Source of the DNA: Marinifilum_A sediminis
GTDB taxonomy: Bacteria > Bacteroidota > Bacteroidia > Bacteroidales > Marinifilaceae
NCBI GenBank assembly: GCA_947496465.1
Contig: CANMCX010000004.1
Coordinates: forward strand, 124,001 to 188,000
Direction of reading: 5' to 3'
Length of the DNA stretch: 64,000 nucleotides
The stretch's first letter is position 1. Every line of letters starts with the position of its first letter. Below, in pieces: positions 18,106 to 27,699 of this stretch. The translations under genes and the position numbers were made by a program. The notes beneath the pieces are model-generated. The model searched no databases and was not told where the DNA came from. It worked only from the letters and a program-made list of their open reading frames with translations.

Positions 18106-19062
18106 TTAATCCTCGTATTCCATTGTAATTTTAGTTCCGAACGCCTTATCTTCCAACTTAGTAGCTTCTGTAATTACAGATTTACCACCTCCGTTTTCAA
18201 TAAAACTTAGGCAAGCACGGATTTTTGGAGCCATACTTCCTTCTGCAAAAGTCCCTTCAGCCATCAAATCCATCGTATCTGCATGATTCAAAAATTCTAA
18301 TTTCTTCTCATTAGGTCCTTTGAAATCCTTATATACAAAAGGAACATCTGTTAAGATATAAAACTCATCTGCTTTAATTCTTGCTCCAATCAATGCAGAA
18401 GCCAAATCTTTGTCGATAACTGCTTCAACCGGACAAATATTTCCCTCTTTATTAATAGATACAGGAACACCACCACCACCAACAGTGATAACAATATTAC
18501 CTTGACGAGCCAAATTTTCAATTACTTTCTCATTCATAACACGAATTGGCTTTGGCGAAGGTACTACTCTTCTCCAACCACCGTCAGCTTTAACTTCTTC
18601 TTTAAAGATCCATCCCTTTTCTGCTTTCAATCCGTCAGCTTGCTCTTTGGTGTAAATTTTACCAACACGCTTTACAGGATTTGCAAATGCAGGATCATTC
18701 TCATCAACCACAACTTGAGTCACCAAAGTCACAACATCTTTTTCGATGCCATTTGCTTTTAGCACATTACGCAAGTTTCTCTCAATCATATATCCAATTC
18801 CACCTTGAGAGTCAGCCACATCAATATCCAATGGCATTTGTGGAATATTATACAATTGTTCACCAGCATCGTTTCTCATTAAGATATTACCTACCTGTGG
18901 TCCATTACCATGAGCAATAATAACATCGTATCCTTCTTTGATTAAGAAAATAAGATTTTCTAAAGTATCAGTAGTATTCTTATTTTGTTCCTCTACAGTA
19001 CCTTTTTGATTGCCTCGAAGTAAAGCATTACCTCCTAAAGCTACAACTGCTAATTTATTCAT
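18106..19062 (-). CDS. arcC: Carbamate kinase
   Basis: Transfers phosphate from carbamoyl phosphate to ADP, giving ATP and carbamate, the energy-yielding end of the arginine deiminase pathway. Family signatures are visible: ALGGNALLRG at residues 8-17, HGNGPQVGN near 51-59 and ITVGGGGVP near 206-214. The length of 318 residues is normal. It is the upstream gene of a pair with the ornithine carbamoyltransferase. Confidence 0.94.
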   Translation of the reverse strand: MNKLAVVALGGNALLRGNQKGTVEEQNKNTTDTLENLIFLIKEGYDVIIAHGNGPQVGNILMRNDAGEQLYNIPQMPLDIDVADSQGGIGYMIERNLRNVLKANGIEKDVVTLVTQVVVDENDPAFANPVKRVGKIYTKEQADGLKAEKGWIFKEEVKADGGWRRVVPSPKPIRVMNEKVIENLARQGNIVITVGGGGVPVSINKEGNICPVEAVIDKDLASALIGARIKADEFYILTDVPFVYKDFKGPNEKKLEFLNHADTMDLMAEGTFAEGSMAPKIRACLSFIENGGGKSVITEATKLEDKAFGTKITMEYED

Positions 19063-19515
19063 TACTTTTCGCTTTATGTTTTTCTTGTTAGTTCTGCAAA
19101 ACTAAAAAAATTAATTTCAAAACAAACAATTTTCAGAATTTTTAAATCCTTTTTCATTCGCTGTTTTTCAGCATATTACAACCTTTTTCTTTTTACTGTT
19201 TACCATCTTTTTCTATAAAAGCATGAATTTCAAAGCGAACCCAAGATAAAACTTCACTCGTTTGCATGTAGTCAATTAAACAATGCTGTTATGTTTATTT
19301 ATAATGAAAGTCAAATTATAATCTCAAATTCCATTTAATCGTATTTTTAAACAAAATTGAACCTTCTCCGTAAAAAATAATCTATCGCTCTCTGAAAGAA
19401 GATTAGATTTCATCTTGTTTTCTTATCATTTTTCCTACTTTTAGGGAGGTTAAACCGTAATTTAAGATTAGATTTTGGTACTAACTATTTTCGAAACCTA
19501 ATAAATGCTACTTAT
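19063..19515. other. Gene-free region between arcC and a lipoprotein gene
   Basis: These 453 nt lie between divergent genes and should hold both promoters. The region is strongly AT-rich. I see no complete TTTG/TAnnTTTG promoter, no RNA gene and no ORF worth calling. Confidence 0.5.
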
Positions 19516-20196
19516 ATGAAGCAGGGCCTTTTCATACTCATTTTAACTCTAATCATTTACGGTTGTAACGATAAATCTACTAAAAGTGATCGTACGGATG
19601 AAGGTGTAATAATTTACGATGTTAGTTATTACGATTCGGAAAAAGACAACCCTATAGTTGCACTTTTACCTAATAAAGTTGAACTGAGATTTAAAGACAA
19701 CAACATCAGTCTTACATCCGAAGGTTATCTAGGTTTTTTTAGCACTAGGTTTGTTTCTATCTACGAAAATGAAAATAGCAATATTCTTTTAAAGGTTCTC
19801 AGTAATAAATTCAATTATGAATTTCCAAAAGATGAAGTTGCCTTTATTTACAATCAACTTCCACCAAGTAAAATAAAACTTACCGATTCTATTGTCCACA
19901 TTGCAGGTTATGATTGCAAAGTTGCTACATTGTATTTTGAGGACAAGGATTTACCTATTATTAAAGTTTGTTATACAAATGAGATTGGTCTTGCCAAACC
20001 AAACCGTAACACACCACTTAATGAAATAGATGGTGTGTTATTACAATTCGAAACTACAATGAATCAGGTAAAAGCTAAGTTTACTGCTAAAACCGTTCAT
20101 CTGGTGCAAATAGACGATAAAGAATTTACCATACCAGAAGATTACATAAAATCTGATTTGGAAACTTTAAAAAAGTACATCGTGAATTTCAATTGA
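19516..20196 (+). CDS. Lipoprotein of unknown function
   Basis: A 226-residue protein with a lipoprotein signal (LIIYGC, Cys about residue 17). The mature part is mostly beta: it starts with DEGVIIYDVSYYDSE and contains IAGYDCKVATLYF. This resembles the beta-rich Bacteroidota families such as DUF4412/GLPGLI proteins that begin with a similar strand, but I cannot place it firmly. It is probably attached to the outer membrane. The stop is followed by ftsK 127 nt downstream on the same strand. Confidence 0.7.
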   Translation: MKQGLFILILTLIIYGCNDKSTKSDRTDEGVIIYDVSYYDSEKDNPIVALLPNKVELRFKDNNISLTSEGYLGFFSTRFVSIYENENSNILLKVLSNKFNYEFPKDEVAFIYNQLPPSKIKLTDSIVHIAGYDCKVATLYFEDKDLPIIKVCYTNEIGLAKPNRNTPLNEIDGVLLQFETTMNQVKAKFTAKTVHLVQIDDKEFTIPEDYIKSDLETLKKYIVNFN

Positions 20197-20323
20197 TTAA
20201 GTTTTTAAAAATAAATTTCTCTTTTTGCACAATAAAATTCCTGTGGATTTACAAGCCATTTTTATTACTTTTACATAAATTTCATGGTGGCGTAAGTCAA
20301 GCAAAACACTGAAAACAACTCGA

Positions 20324-22732
20324 ATGGCAAAAAAGAGAGCATCAAATACAAAAAAAAGCAAAAAAAGATTCCGCAAACCCAAATTTCTTACCGATGAAAG
20401 AACTCTATTCTTAATTGGTATTTTTCTATCGTTGTTTACCATTTATATTGGTTTAGCATTCTCCTCATTCATTTTTACAGGTGGAGCTGATCAAAGTAAA
20501 CTTGATATAAGATGGCTGGAACTTATAGGTAATTCTGAAATTCGTGTAGAAAATTGGACTGGAAAAACAGGTGCATTCTTGTCAAACTTATTCATCAACA
20601 AAGGATTTGGAATAGCATCATACTCCTTTCTATACTTAATGGTTATTTTATCTCTTCGTTCTTGGGGAGTAAGAATACAATCACTTAGAAAAACCTTACT
20701 TTATACTTTGCTTTTTAGCATTTGGTTTTCCGTAGGGATGGCATTTGTTTTTGTAGATTCTGCAAGCGACTCTTATTTGTTCCTTGGCGGATCTCACGGC
20801 TACTACATCAGTGAATGGCTAATTTCAATCATTGGAAATGTTGGTACTTTATTTCTTCTTATTCTTAGTATTTTATGCATTCTAACTTTTGGTTTTCAGA
20901 ACACTGTCAGCTTCTTTAAAAAATTAGTTACGAAAAAAGAAAAACCAGATATCGATTCAGAAAATGAAACTGATGATTCTATTTTATCCGATGATTTAAC
21001 CGAAATCGAAGAAATTAAAGAAAATTCCGCTGAACTGCAAATAGATGAAACTCCTCAATTCGAAAATGAAGTTATTCTCACTTCGGAACCTGAAGGTTTA
21101 CCTGAATTGGAAGACGAACTACCTATTGATGAGAAAAATAAGTTAGAGGAAGATGATGTAGAATTAAAGATAGAAACGGTTCGCAAACAAGAAGAAACAG
21201 TAAAAATCAACCAAGTTCCAACGGAAGATTTCGACCCGACATTGGATCTTTCGAGATATAAATTTCCTACGATTGATCTACTAGAGGAACATCATGCCAA
21301 TAATTCTGCGGTAAGCAAGGAAGAATTAGAAAGCAATAAAAATAAGATTGTTGAAACTCTCCGTCATTATAAAATTGAGATTGTACAAATTAAAGCTACA
21401 ATTGGTCCAACTGTTACGCTCTATGAAATTGTACCTGCTCCTGGTGTACGAATTTCGAAGATTAAAAACCTTGAAGATGATATCGCCTTGAGCTTATCTG
21501 CATTGGGTATTCGTATTATTGCACCAATCCCTGGAAAAGGAACAATTGGTATCGAAGTTCCAAATCGAACTCCAGAAATTGTTTCGATGAAAAGCATTAT
21601 CGCATCCAAGAAGTTTCAGGAAACAAAATATGCTCTTCCTGTTGCTATGGGAAGAACGATTTCCAACGAAACTTACACATTGGATCTTGCTAAAATGCCT
21701 CACCTTCTAGTTGCTGGTGCAACCGGACAAGGAAAATCTGTTGGTCTAAATGCGATCATCACTTCCCTACTCTACAAAAAGCATCCATCACAACTTAAGT
21801 TCGTTTTGATTGATCCAAAGAAAGTAGAGCTTAGTATTTATTCTACAATCGAAAAGCATTTTCTTGCCAAATTACCGGATGAAGAGGAACCTATCATTAC
21901 TGATATTCACAAGGTAATTGCAACCTTAAATTCTTTATGTGTTGAGATGGATACCAGATACGATCTGTTGAAAAAAGCACATGCAAGAAATATTAAAGAG
22001 TACAACGAGAAATTCATAAAGAGAAAATTAAATCCGGAAAACGGACATCGATTTTTACCATATATTGTGGTAATTATTGATGAGTTTGCCGATTTAATTA
22101 TGACTGCAGGTAAAGAAGTTGAGGCACCTATTGCCAGAATCGCCCAATTGGCTCGTGCCATTGGTATTCACATGATTATTGCTACACAACGACCATCTAC
22201 CAATATTATTACTGGTGTAATTAAAGCAAACTTTCCTGCGCGTATTGCATTTAAAGTTGCTTCTATGATCGACTCAAGAACAATTCTAGATAGTCCGGGA
22301 GCCAATCAATTAATTGGTCGTGGTGATATGTTAATCTCGACAAACAGCGATGTGGTTCGTGTACAATGTGCATTTGTTGACACGCCAGAAGTTGAAGCCA
22401 TTACAGATTTTATACAGGAACAGCAATCATATCCTTCAGCTTTAATGTTACCTGAATATGTTGGTGAATCCTCAGAAGTATCATCTGATGTTGATCTGCA
22501 AAAAAGAGATGCCTTGTTCGAAGAAGCTGCCAGACTTGTTGTTGGTTCACAACAGGGTTCAACATCAGGAATTCAGCGAAGATTTTCAATTGGTTACAAT
22601 CGTGCTGGGAGAATTGTTGATCAACTTGAAGCTGCAGGTATCGTAGGACCTTTTGAAGGAAGTAAAGCACGTCAGGTTTTAGTTCAGGATGAATATTCAC
22701 TTGAAAAATTACTAAGTGAAGTTTTGAACTAG
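20324..22732 (+). CDS. ftsK: DNA translocase FtsK/SpoIIIE
   Basis: An 802-residue septal DNA pump that moves chromosome ends across the closing septum and activates XerCD at dif. A basic N-terminus is followed by several membrane helices (about 28-200), an acidic linker (about 210-300), and the RecA-like motor with Walker A GATGQGKS (about 465-472) and Walker B VVIIDEFADL. The C-terminal gamma winged helix (about 735-800, RRFSIGYNRAGRIVDQLEAA) reads polar DNA motifs. A tyrosine recombinase of the XerD type is encoded at 28317. Confidence 0.95.
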   Translation: MAKKRASNTKKSKKRFRKPKFLTDERTLFLIGIFLSLFTIYIGLAFSSFIFTGGADQSKLDIRWLELIGNSEIRVENWTGKTGAFLSNLFINKGFGIASYSFLYLMVILSLRSWGVRIQSLRKTLLYTLLFSIWFSVGMAFVFVDSASDSYLFLGGSHGYYISEWLISIIGNVGTLFLLILSILCILTFGFQNTVSFFKKLVTKKEKPDIDSENETDDSILSDDLTEIEEIKENSAELQIDETPQFENEVILTSEPEGLPELEDELPIDEKNKLEEDDVELKIETVRKQEETVKINQVPTEDFDPTLDLSRYKFPTIDLLEEHHANNSAVSKEELESNKNKIVETLRHYKIEIVQIKATIGPTVTLYEIVPAPGVRISKIKNLEDDIALSLSALGIRIIAPIPGKGTIGIEVPNRTPEIVSMKSIIASKKFQETKYALPVAMGRTISNETYTLDLAKMPHLLVAGATGQGKSVGLNAIITSLLYKKHPSQLKFVLIDPKKVELSIYSTIEKHFLAKLPDEEEPIITDIHKVIATLNSLCVEMDTRYDLLKKAHARNIKEYNEKFIKRKLNPENGHRFLPYIVVIIDEFADLIMTAGKEVEAPIARIAQLARAIGIHMIIATQRPSTNIITGVIKANFPARIAFKVASMIDSRTILDSPGANQLIGRGDMLISTNSDVVRVQCAFVDTPEVEAITDFIQEQQSYPSALMLPEYVGESSEVSSDVDLQKRDALFEEAARLVVGSQQGSTSGIQRRFSIGYNRAGRIVDQLEAAGIVGPFEGSKARQVLVQDEYSLEKLLSEVLN

Positions 22733-22754
22733 TCGTGGCACAATAATTGATTAA

Positions 22755-22762
22755 TATCTTTG
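22755..22762 (+). promoter_or_regulatory. Bacteroidota -7 element (TATCTTTG)
   Basis: TATCTTTG lies 24 nt upstream of the ATG of the LolA-like gene. A TTTG exists further upstream but at 28 nt rather than 19-20, so support is partial. Confidence 0.4.
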
Positions 22763-22786
22763 CATAAATTATAAAATCACTAAAAA

Positions 22787-23428
22787 ATGAAGAACATTTT
22801 TTGTTTCCTTTTAATTGGAATGTTAAGCTTGAGTGTTTCGGCTCAGGAAAATAAAGCAAAAACAATACTCGATAAGGTTTCTGCTAAAAACAAAGAGTAT
22901 AAAAGTATAAAGGCTGAATTTTTATTCTCTATGGATAATGACGAAGAAGATGTTCACGAAATATCAGAAGGCAACATTATACTTAAGGGAAACAAATACC
23001 GCTTGAAGTTAATGGGCGTGGATACCTATTTCGATGGAACAACAATATACACACACATTATTGATGCTGAAGAAGTAAACATTAGCGAGCCAGATGAAGA
23101 AGATGAAGAAACCTTAAACCCAGCAAAAATATTTTCAATCTACGAATCAGGATTCACTTTTAAATATATAGATGTAGAAAAAAGTAACACCAAAACACTT
23201 CATGTAATTGATCTATTTCCTGTTGATACAGAGAAAGGCTTTTCACATATCCGATTAAAAATAGATGATAAAACCAACCAGATTAGCTCACTTAAATCGG
23301 TTGGAAAAGATGGTAGCGATATTAGCATTATTTTGAAAAAATTAACCCCTAACGTGGAATACACTGATACTGATTTCGTTTTTAACACCAAGTCTAATCC
23401 TGATGTTGAAATCAACGATATGAGATAA
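22787..23428 (+). CDS. LolA-like periplasmic lipoprotein carrier
   Basis: A 213-residue exported protein (signal peptide about residues 1-19, ending SVSAQ) with the single-domain LolA/LolB-like fold: AKTILDKVSAKNKEYKSIKAEF, GNIILKGNKYRLKLMGV and the downstream strands are typical of Bacteroidota LolA homologues. LolA carries lipoproteins from the inner to the outer membrane. It starts 54 nt after ftsK on the same strand, a common neighbour pair in this phylum. Confidence 0.85.
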   Translation: MKNIFCFLLIGMLSLSVSAQENKAKTILDKVSAKNKEYKSIKAEFLFSMDNDEEDVHEISEGNIILKGNKYRLKLMGVDTYFDGTTIYTHIIDAEEVNISEPDEEDEETLNPAKIFSIYESGFTFKYIDVEKSNTKTLHVIDLFPVDTEKGFSHIRLKIDDKTNQISSLKSVGKDGSDISIILKKLTPNVEYTDTDFVFNTKSNPDVEINDMR

Positions 23429-23450
23429 TAAACTCTTATTAGATATATTG

Positions 23451-23482
23451 AATCCTCTGCCCTTCGGTAGAGGATTTTTTAT
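23451..23482 (+). terminator. Intrinsic terminator of the ftsK-lolA-like unit
   Basis: Stem AATCCTCT (23451-23458) with AGAGGATT (23469-23476), capped by an inner CC/GG pairing, followed by a T run. Confidence 0.85.
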
Positions 23483-23588
23483 TGCCCAAACATGATTTTA
23501 CCATATTGATTAAAATAATATTGTTAGCATCCTGTCATGTTCAATAAAGGTATTTTATTTATCTTCGGTGAGTAAAAACAGTTAAATT

Positions 23589-24785
23589 ATGAAGCTAAAA
23601 TCATCTTTTATAAAAGCTCTATTCCTATCAATTGGAATACTGATTTGTATTTCAAACTCATTTGCCAAAGAGTTATCCAGCCAATCAGAAATAAGCGTTC
23701 TAACCTATTCTCCAGGTGAAGAGTTGTATTCTCTTTTTGGACATTCGGGAATTCGTATAAAAGATCCACAAAATAAACTCGACATTGTATTCAATTATGG
23801 AACTTTCGATTTTAATACTTCGAATTTCTATTTCAAGTTTGCCAGAGGAAAACTAAAATACAAATTAGAATATGGAGATTACATTAGGCTCAAACAAAGC
23901 TATATGTATGAGAAGAGAGGTATAATTGAACAAAAACTTAATCTGGATATTAACACCAAACGTAAATTATTTACTGCCTTAGTTGAAAATTACAAACCTG
24001 AAAATCGTTTTTATCATTACGATTTTTTGTTTGACAATTGCTCTACGCGAATTCGTGATATCATTGAAAATAACATTGACGGCGAAATAAAATATACCGA
24101 AATAAATTCGAAACCTAAGACATTTTGGAATCTGCTTGATCATTTTATGGAAAAAAGCAGATGGATACATTTAGGTATTCATTTGATATTAGGTAAACCC
24201 TGCGATGTTGAGGCTACACCATATGAATACATGTTTTTACCTGACAATATGATGTTTGCCTTCGAGGATGCAAAAATTGTTACTGGAGATAGCATAATAC
24301 CATTGGTTTCATCAACTAGAAACGTACTTGAAGTTGGTGAAGTTTTTAAAACAACCGTTTGGTACAAATGCCCAGGTTTTGTTTTCGGTATAATCGCAAT
24401 GTTAGGTTTATTTCTGAGTCTTATTTATTATCGCAAAAAGAAAAATTTATTTGCAATTGACCATCTGATATTTAGTTTAACAGGTTTCTTAGGTTGGATA
24501 ATTGTATTTTTATGGTTCTTTACCGATCATCAGGCAACCGGACCAAATTTAAATATTCTATGGGCGCTACCAATTCATTTTCCTTTGGCAACTATTTTTC
24601 TAATAAAAAAAACAAAACTATCCTATTTATACTTTTTAGTAACATCAATTTTACTTTTATGCATTGTTGGTTTATGGTCGTTCATTCCTCAATCATTACC
24701 AAATGAAATTTTACCATTTGTGGTATTAGTTCTTATTCGCTCTTTGTATGTTTCTAAAAAGTTAAAACACCTCATTAAAGAATGA
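23589..24785 (+). CDS. DUF4105 membrane protein
   Basis: A 398-residue protein with a signal peptide (about 1-27), a periplasmic DUF4105 domain (about 28-205) and a C-terminal block of about five membrane helices (about 258-395). The DUF4105 hallmarks LYSLFGHSGIRI and HYDFLFDNCSTRIRD are present; the invariant His, Asp, Asn and Cys suggest a papain-like hydrolase, which is inference. Its stop overlaps the start of the acyl-ACP thioesterase by 4 nt (ATGA), indicating translational coupling. Confidence 0.85.
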   Translation: MKLKSSFIKALFLSIGILICISNSFAKELSSQSEISVLTYSPGEELYSLFGHSGIRIKDPQNKLDIVFNYGTFDFNTSNFYFKFARGKLKYKLEYGDYIRLKQSYMYEKRGIIEQKLNLDINTKRKLFTALVENYKPENRFYHYDFLFDNCSTRIRDIIENNIDGEIKYTEINSKPKTFWNLLDHFMEKSRWIHLGIHLILGKPCDVEATPYEYMFLPDNMMFAFEDAKIVTGDSIIPLVSSTRNVLEVGEVFKTTVWYKCPGFVFGIIAMLGLFLSLIYYRKKKNLFAIDHLIFSLTGFLGWIIVFLWFFTDHQATGPNLNILWALPIHFPLATIFLIKKTKLSYLYFLVTSILLLCIVGLWSFIPQSLPNEILPFVVLVLIRSLYVSKKLKHLIKE

Positions 24786-25534
24786 ATACATTAGATATCA
24801 ATCTAATTCGATTTGTAAAACACTTTAGAATAGGATCATTTGATACCGATTATAGTGGCAAAGTAAAAATGACTTCCATTTGCAATTACTTACAGGAAAT
24901 TGCTGGAATGCATGCTGAAGCTCTTAATTGGGGAATTAATGATTTAATGAAACAAGATCTTTCCTGGGTCTTATCCAGATTAAAAATTAAAGTTTTTAAA
25001 TATCCTCAATGGAAAGATAACTTAAGAATTGAAACCTGGCCTACTGGTATTGAAGGTCTATTCGGAAATCGTGAATTCAAGATAGTAAACGAAGAAGGCA
25101 CTCTTTTGATGATTGCAAGTTCAAGTTGGCTAATAATTAATATCAAAAGCAAGAGACCAGTGCGTCCTCATGAGATAATTAAGAATGATGAATTTGAGAA
25201 TGCAGAAAAACTCTTTGAGCAATCTATCTCAAAAATAAAACCAATAAAATTGGGAAAATTAAGAGAATCTATAAAAGTTCACTACAGTGATATTGACATC
25301 AATCAACATGTGAATAATGTGAAATATATCAAATGGATTATCGATTCGTGTCCAAAAGATGTTCTCTACAATAAAGAAATTGAGGAAATGGAACTTAATT
25401 TCCTGCATGAAGCAAAATTCGGAGACCAGCTTATCGTTAATGCACAATCAAAGTCTGAAAACGAAATGCAATTTTCCATTCAAAATCAAAAATCTAATAT
25501 TGAAAATTGCAGAGCCATACTCAATTGGAAATAA
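24782..25534 (+). CDS. Acyl-ACP thioesterase
   Basis: A 250-residue hydrolase that releases fatty acids from acyl carrier protein. It has two tandem hotdog domains. The first (about 8-140) contains SFDTDYSGKVKMTSICNYLQ and the long helix with LQEIAGMHAE; the second (about 160-250) has HYSDIDINQHVNNVKYIKW, which carries the Asn-His pair of FatA/FatB-type enzymes. The start overlaps the DUF4105 stop. Confidence 0.88.
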   Translation: MNTLDINLIRFVKHFRIGSFDTDYSGKVKMTSICNYLQEIAGMHAEALNWGINDLMKQDLSWVLSRLKIKVFKYPQWKDNLRIETWPTGIEGLFGNREFKIVNEEGTLLMIASSSWLIINIKSKRPVRPHEIIKNDEFENAEKLFEQSISKIKPIKLGKLRESIKVHYSDIDINQHVNNVKYIKWIIDSCPKDVLYNKEIEEMELNFLHEAKFGDQLIVNAQSKSENEMQFSIQNQKSNIENCRAILNWK

Positions 25535-25545
25535 ATTAAACACTT

Positions 25546-26109
25546 ATGAATACAGTAATTACTAGTTTAGAATCAGCTTTTTTTCACCTGATTTCTACAT
25601 CCTCTTTCGACCTATTTTTAACCTTAGTTCTATTTGGTATTGTCTTTCATTTAAAAGAGTATAAAAACTACCTATCACTCTTTTTAGCTCTGTCAGTAGG
25701 CACGATAGTAGGATTCCTTTTAGCATCGTTAAATGTTACCAGCTTCTCCTATTCTACAATAAAATTAGGAGTTGCATTTGCTTTTATTGGAGTAGGAATT
25801 CATAATATGATCTCCAACTCACCAAATGCAAACGCTGTACGATACAATTTCTTTGCTCTTATTGGATTAATTCTTGGAACAAATATCGAATTGCATTACA
25901 CAAAAATATTTGGTTCTGGATTTAAATTCTTAAGCTTTTCTGGTTACACGCTTGGAGCAATTGTAGCTTTTCTGCTTATCTCCTTTATCTCCTGCATTCT
26001 ATCGTCACTTCTTTTAATGGTTTTTAAAACAGATCGAAAAAGCTTCAATTTAGCCATATCAGGCATAGGTGTAGGTATAGCAATTGTGTTAATCTATCTT
26101 AGATATTAA
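25546..26109 (+). CDS. Hypothetical polytopic membrane protein
   Basis: A 187-residue protein with about five or six hydrophobic segments and no recognised motif. It starts 11 nt after the acyl-ACP thioesterase and ends just before a shared terminator, so it is the last gene of the DUF4105-thioesterase operon. I do not recognise the family. The operon context hints at a link to lipids or the envelope, but nothing in the sequence shows a function. Confidence 0.7.
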   Translation: MNTVITSLESAFFHLISTSSFDLFLTLVLFGIVFHLKEYKNYLSLFLALSVGTIVGFLLASLNVTSFSYSTIKLGVAFAFIGVGIHNMISNSPNANAVRYNFFALIGLILGTNIELHYTKIFGSGFKFLSFSGYTLGAIVAFLLISFISCILSSLLLMVFKTDRKSFNLAISGIGVGIAIVLIYLRY

Positions 26110-26140
26110 AAAAAAGCGAATCAAATTGATTCGCTTTTTT
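26108..26140. terminator. Bidirectional terminator between converging units
   Basis: Stem GCGAATC (26116-26122) with GATTCGC (26128-26134), flanked by A and T runs. It closes both the operon ending at 26109 and pyk. Confidence 0.87.
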
Positions 26141-26159
26141 CTGGAACTTATATAGTGTT

Positions 26160-27575
26160 TTATACTTTATGTGTCAATTGATCAACCTTACTAATTTCCA
26201 TAAAGGAAACTCCTTTCGAAGGACCAAAACTACCACCGATAATAATCACCATATCATCACCTGTAAAATAATTCTTCTTCATCAACGAAAACATCGACTG
26301 CTTCACATATTCATCTCTACTAGCCAATAGTTTCCTATAACCAGCTTCCACACCATAAGAAAGAGCTAATTCTCGCATTACTCTTTTCGAATAACACAAT
26401 GCATAAACTGGCGATGTACCTCTATAAGCAGATAAGTATCGACCTGTTCTGCCGGTTAAGGTATCGGTAACAATTGCCTTAACAGGCAATAATTGAGAAG
26501 ATTTTACTGCCGAACGAGCTAAGATTGCAGTCAATTCCTGATTACTTGGTACAAAATTCTTTCTTGTATCAGGATATAATTCCTTCTCCACTTCAATAGC
26601 AACTTCTTTCATAGTTCTCACAGATTCCACAGGATATTCTCCATAGGCAGTTTCACCACTAAGCATAATAGCATCTGTTCGATTGTAGATTGCATTGGCT
26701 ATATCACTAACTTCAGCACGTGTAGGTCTAGGATTATTTATCATGGAGTGAAGCATCTGGGTAGCAATAATAACCGGCTTCTTTCTTTCCATACATTTTC
26801 GAACAATACGTCGTTGAATAACAGGAATTTTTTGGGCTGGAATTTCAATTGCCAAATCTCCTCTAGCCACCATAACTCCATAAACATGATCAAGAATTTC
26901 GTCGATATTATCTACTCCTTCCTGATTTTCAATTTTTGCAATAATTTTTACTTTCGAATCGTATTTATCAAGGATGTTTTGAATTTCAATAACGTCTTCT
27001 TTATGACGAACAAATGAGTGAGCTATAAAATCAATATCCTGCTCTATTGCAAAATCAATAAAGGTTCTATCTTTTTTACTTAAAGAAGGTAACTTAAATG
27101 AAACACCAGGAACATTAACACTCTTTCTATTCTTAATTGGACCTTCGTTTTGAGCCTCTACTGTTAAAAATTGATCATTTTTATCTACAACCAATAATTC
27201 TAACTCTCCATCATCTATTAAAATTCTTTTCCCAACTTCAATATCCTTTACAAAATCAGAATAACTCACCAATAAAAAATCCTTGTTTTCTTCGTCTTCT
27301 GTTTTGCCTTTTACCTTAAGTTTATCACCCTTTTTAAGATAAAGTTCTTCCTCAACATCTACTGTTCGAATCTCAGGACCTTTTGTATCCAAAAGCAATG
27401 CGATTCGGTCTGACACCTTTCTTACATTATCGATAACCAGCTGAGCATCAGCATGAGTTTGATGTGCTGTATTTAACCTCACAACATTCATTCCTTCCTC
27501 AAAAAGTTGCGTAAGAAACCCGACATCACATTTTTTGTCTGAGATCGTAGCAATAATCTTTGTGTGCTTCTTCAT
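26160..27575 (-). CDS. pyk: Pyruvate kinase
   Basis: Converts phosphoenolpyruvate and ADP to pyruvate and ATP. Signatures visible: KIIATISDKKCD at the N-terminus, the active-site region KIIAKIENQEGV with its Lys and Glu (about 210-221), GVMVARGDLAIEIP (about 233-246), IATQMLHSMI and SGETAYGEYPVESV. The 471-residue length is normal and the C-terminal regulatory domain is complete. Together with pckA at 29633 the window encodes both directions around the PEP node. Confidence 0.96.
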   Translation of the reverse strand: MKKHTKIIATISDKKCDVGFLTQLFEEGMNVVRLNTAHQTHADAQLVIDNVRKVSDRIALLLDTKGPEIRTVDVEEELYLKKGDKLKVKGKTEDEENKDFLLVSYSDFVKDIEVGKRILIDDGELELLVVDKNDQFLTVEAQNEGPIKNRKSVNVPGVSFKLPSLSKKDRTFIDFAIEQDIDFIAHSFVRHKEDVIEIQNILDKYDSKVKIIAKIENQEGVDNIDEILDHVYGVMVARGDLAIEIPAQKIPVIQRRIVRKCMERKKPVIIATQMLHSMINNPRPTRAEVSDIANAIYNRTDAIMLSGETAYGEYPVESVRTMKEVAIEVEKELYPDTRKNFVPSNQELTAILARSAVKSSQLLPVKAIVTDTLTGRTGRYLSAYRGTSPVYALCYSKRVMRELALSYGVEAGYRKLLASRDEYVKQSMFSLMKKNYFTGDDMVIIIGGSFGPSKGVSFMEISKVDQLTHKV

Positions 27576-27609
27576 AGAATTACTCTTTCATTATTAGTTT
27601 TTGGCACAA

Positions 27610-27617
27610 CAAAGATA
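27610..27617 (-). promoter_or_regulatory. pyk: Bacteroidota -7 element (TATCTTTG) for pyk
   Basis: TATCTTTG on the minus strand, about 34 nt upstream of the pyk ATG. No matching -33 element was seen. Confidence 0.42.
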
Positions 27618-27699
27618 GTCAATTTAGAAGAAGCTTGGGGCTTTATATTTTATAGCATATTAGTGACAGGATAGAAAAAAATCATTAATCCTAAAAAAA

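Noticed and set aside
22410..22865. A 151-codon open frame antisense to the ends of ftsK and the LolA-like gene
   Set aside because: Both plus-strand genes are certain in this interval; the antisense frame has Gln/Leu-rich random composition.
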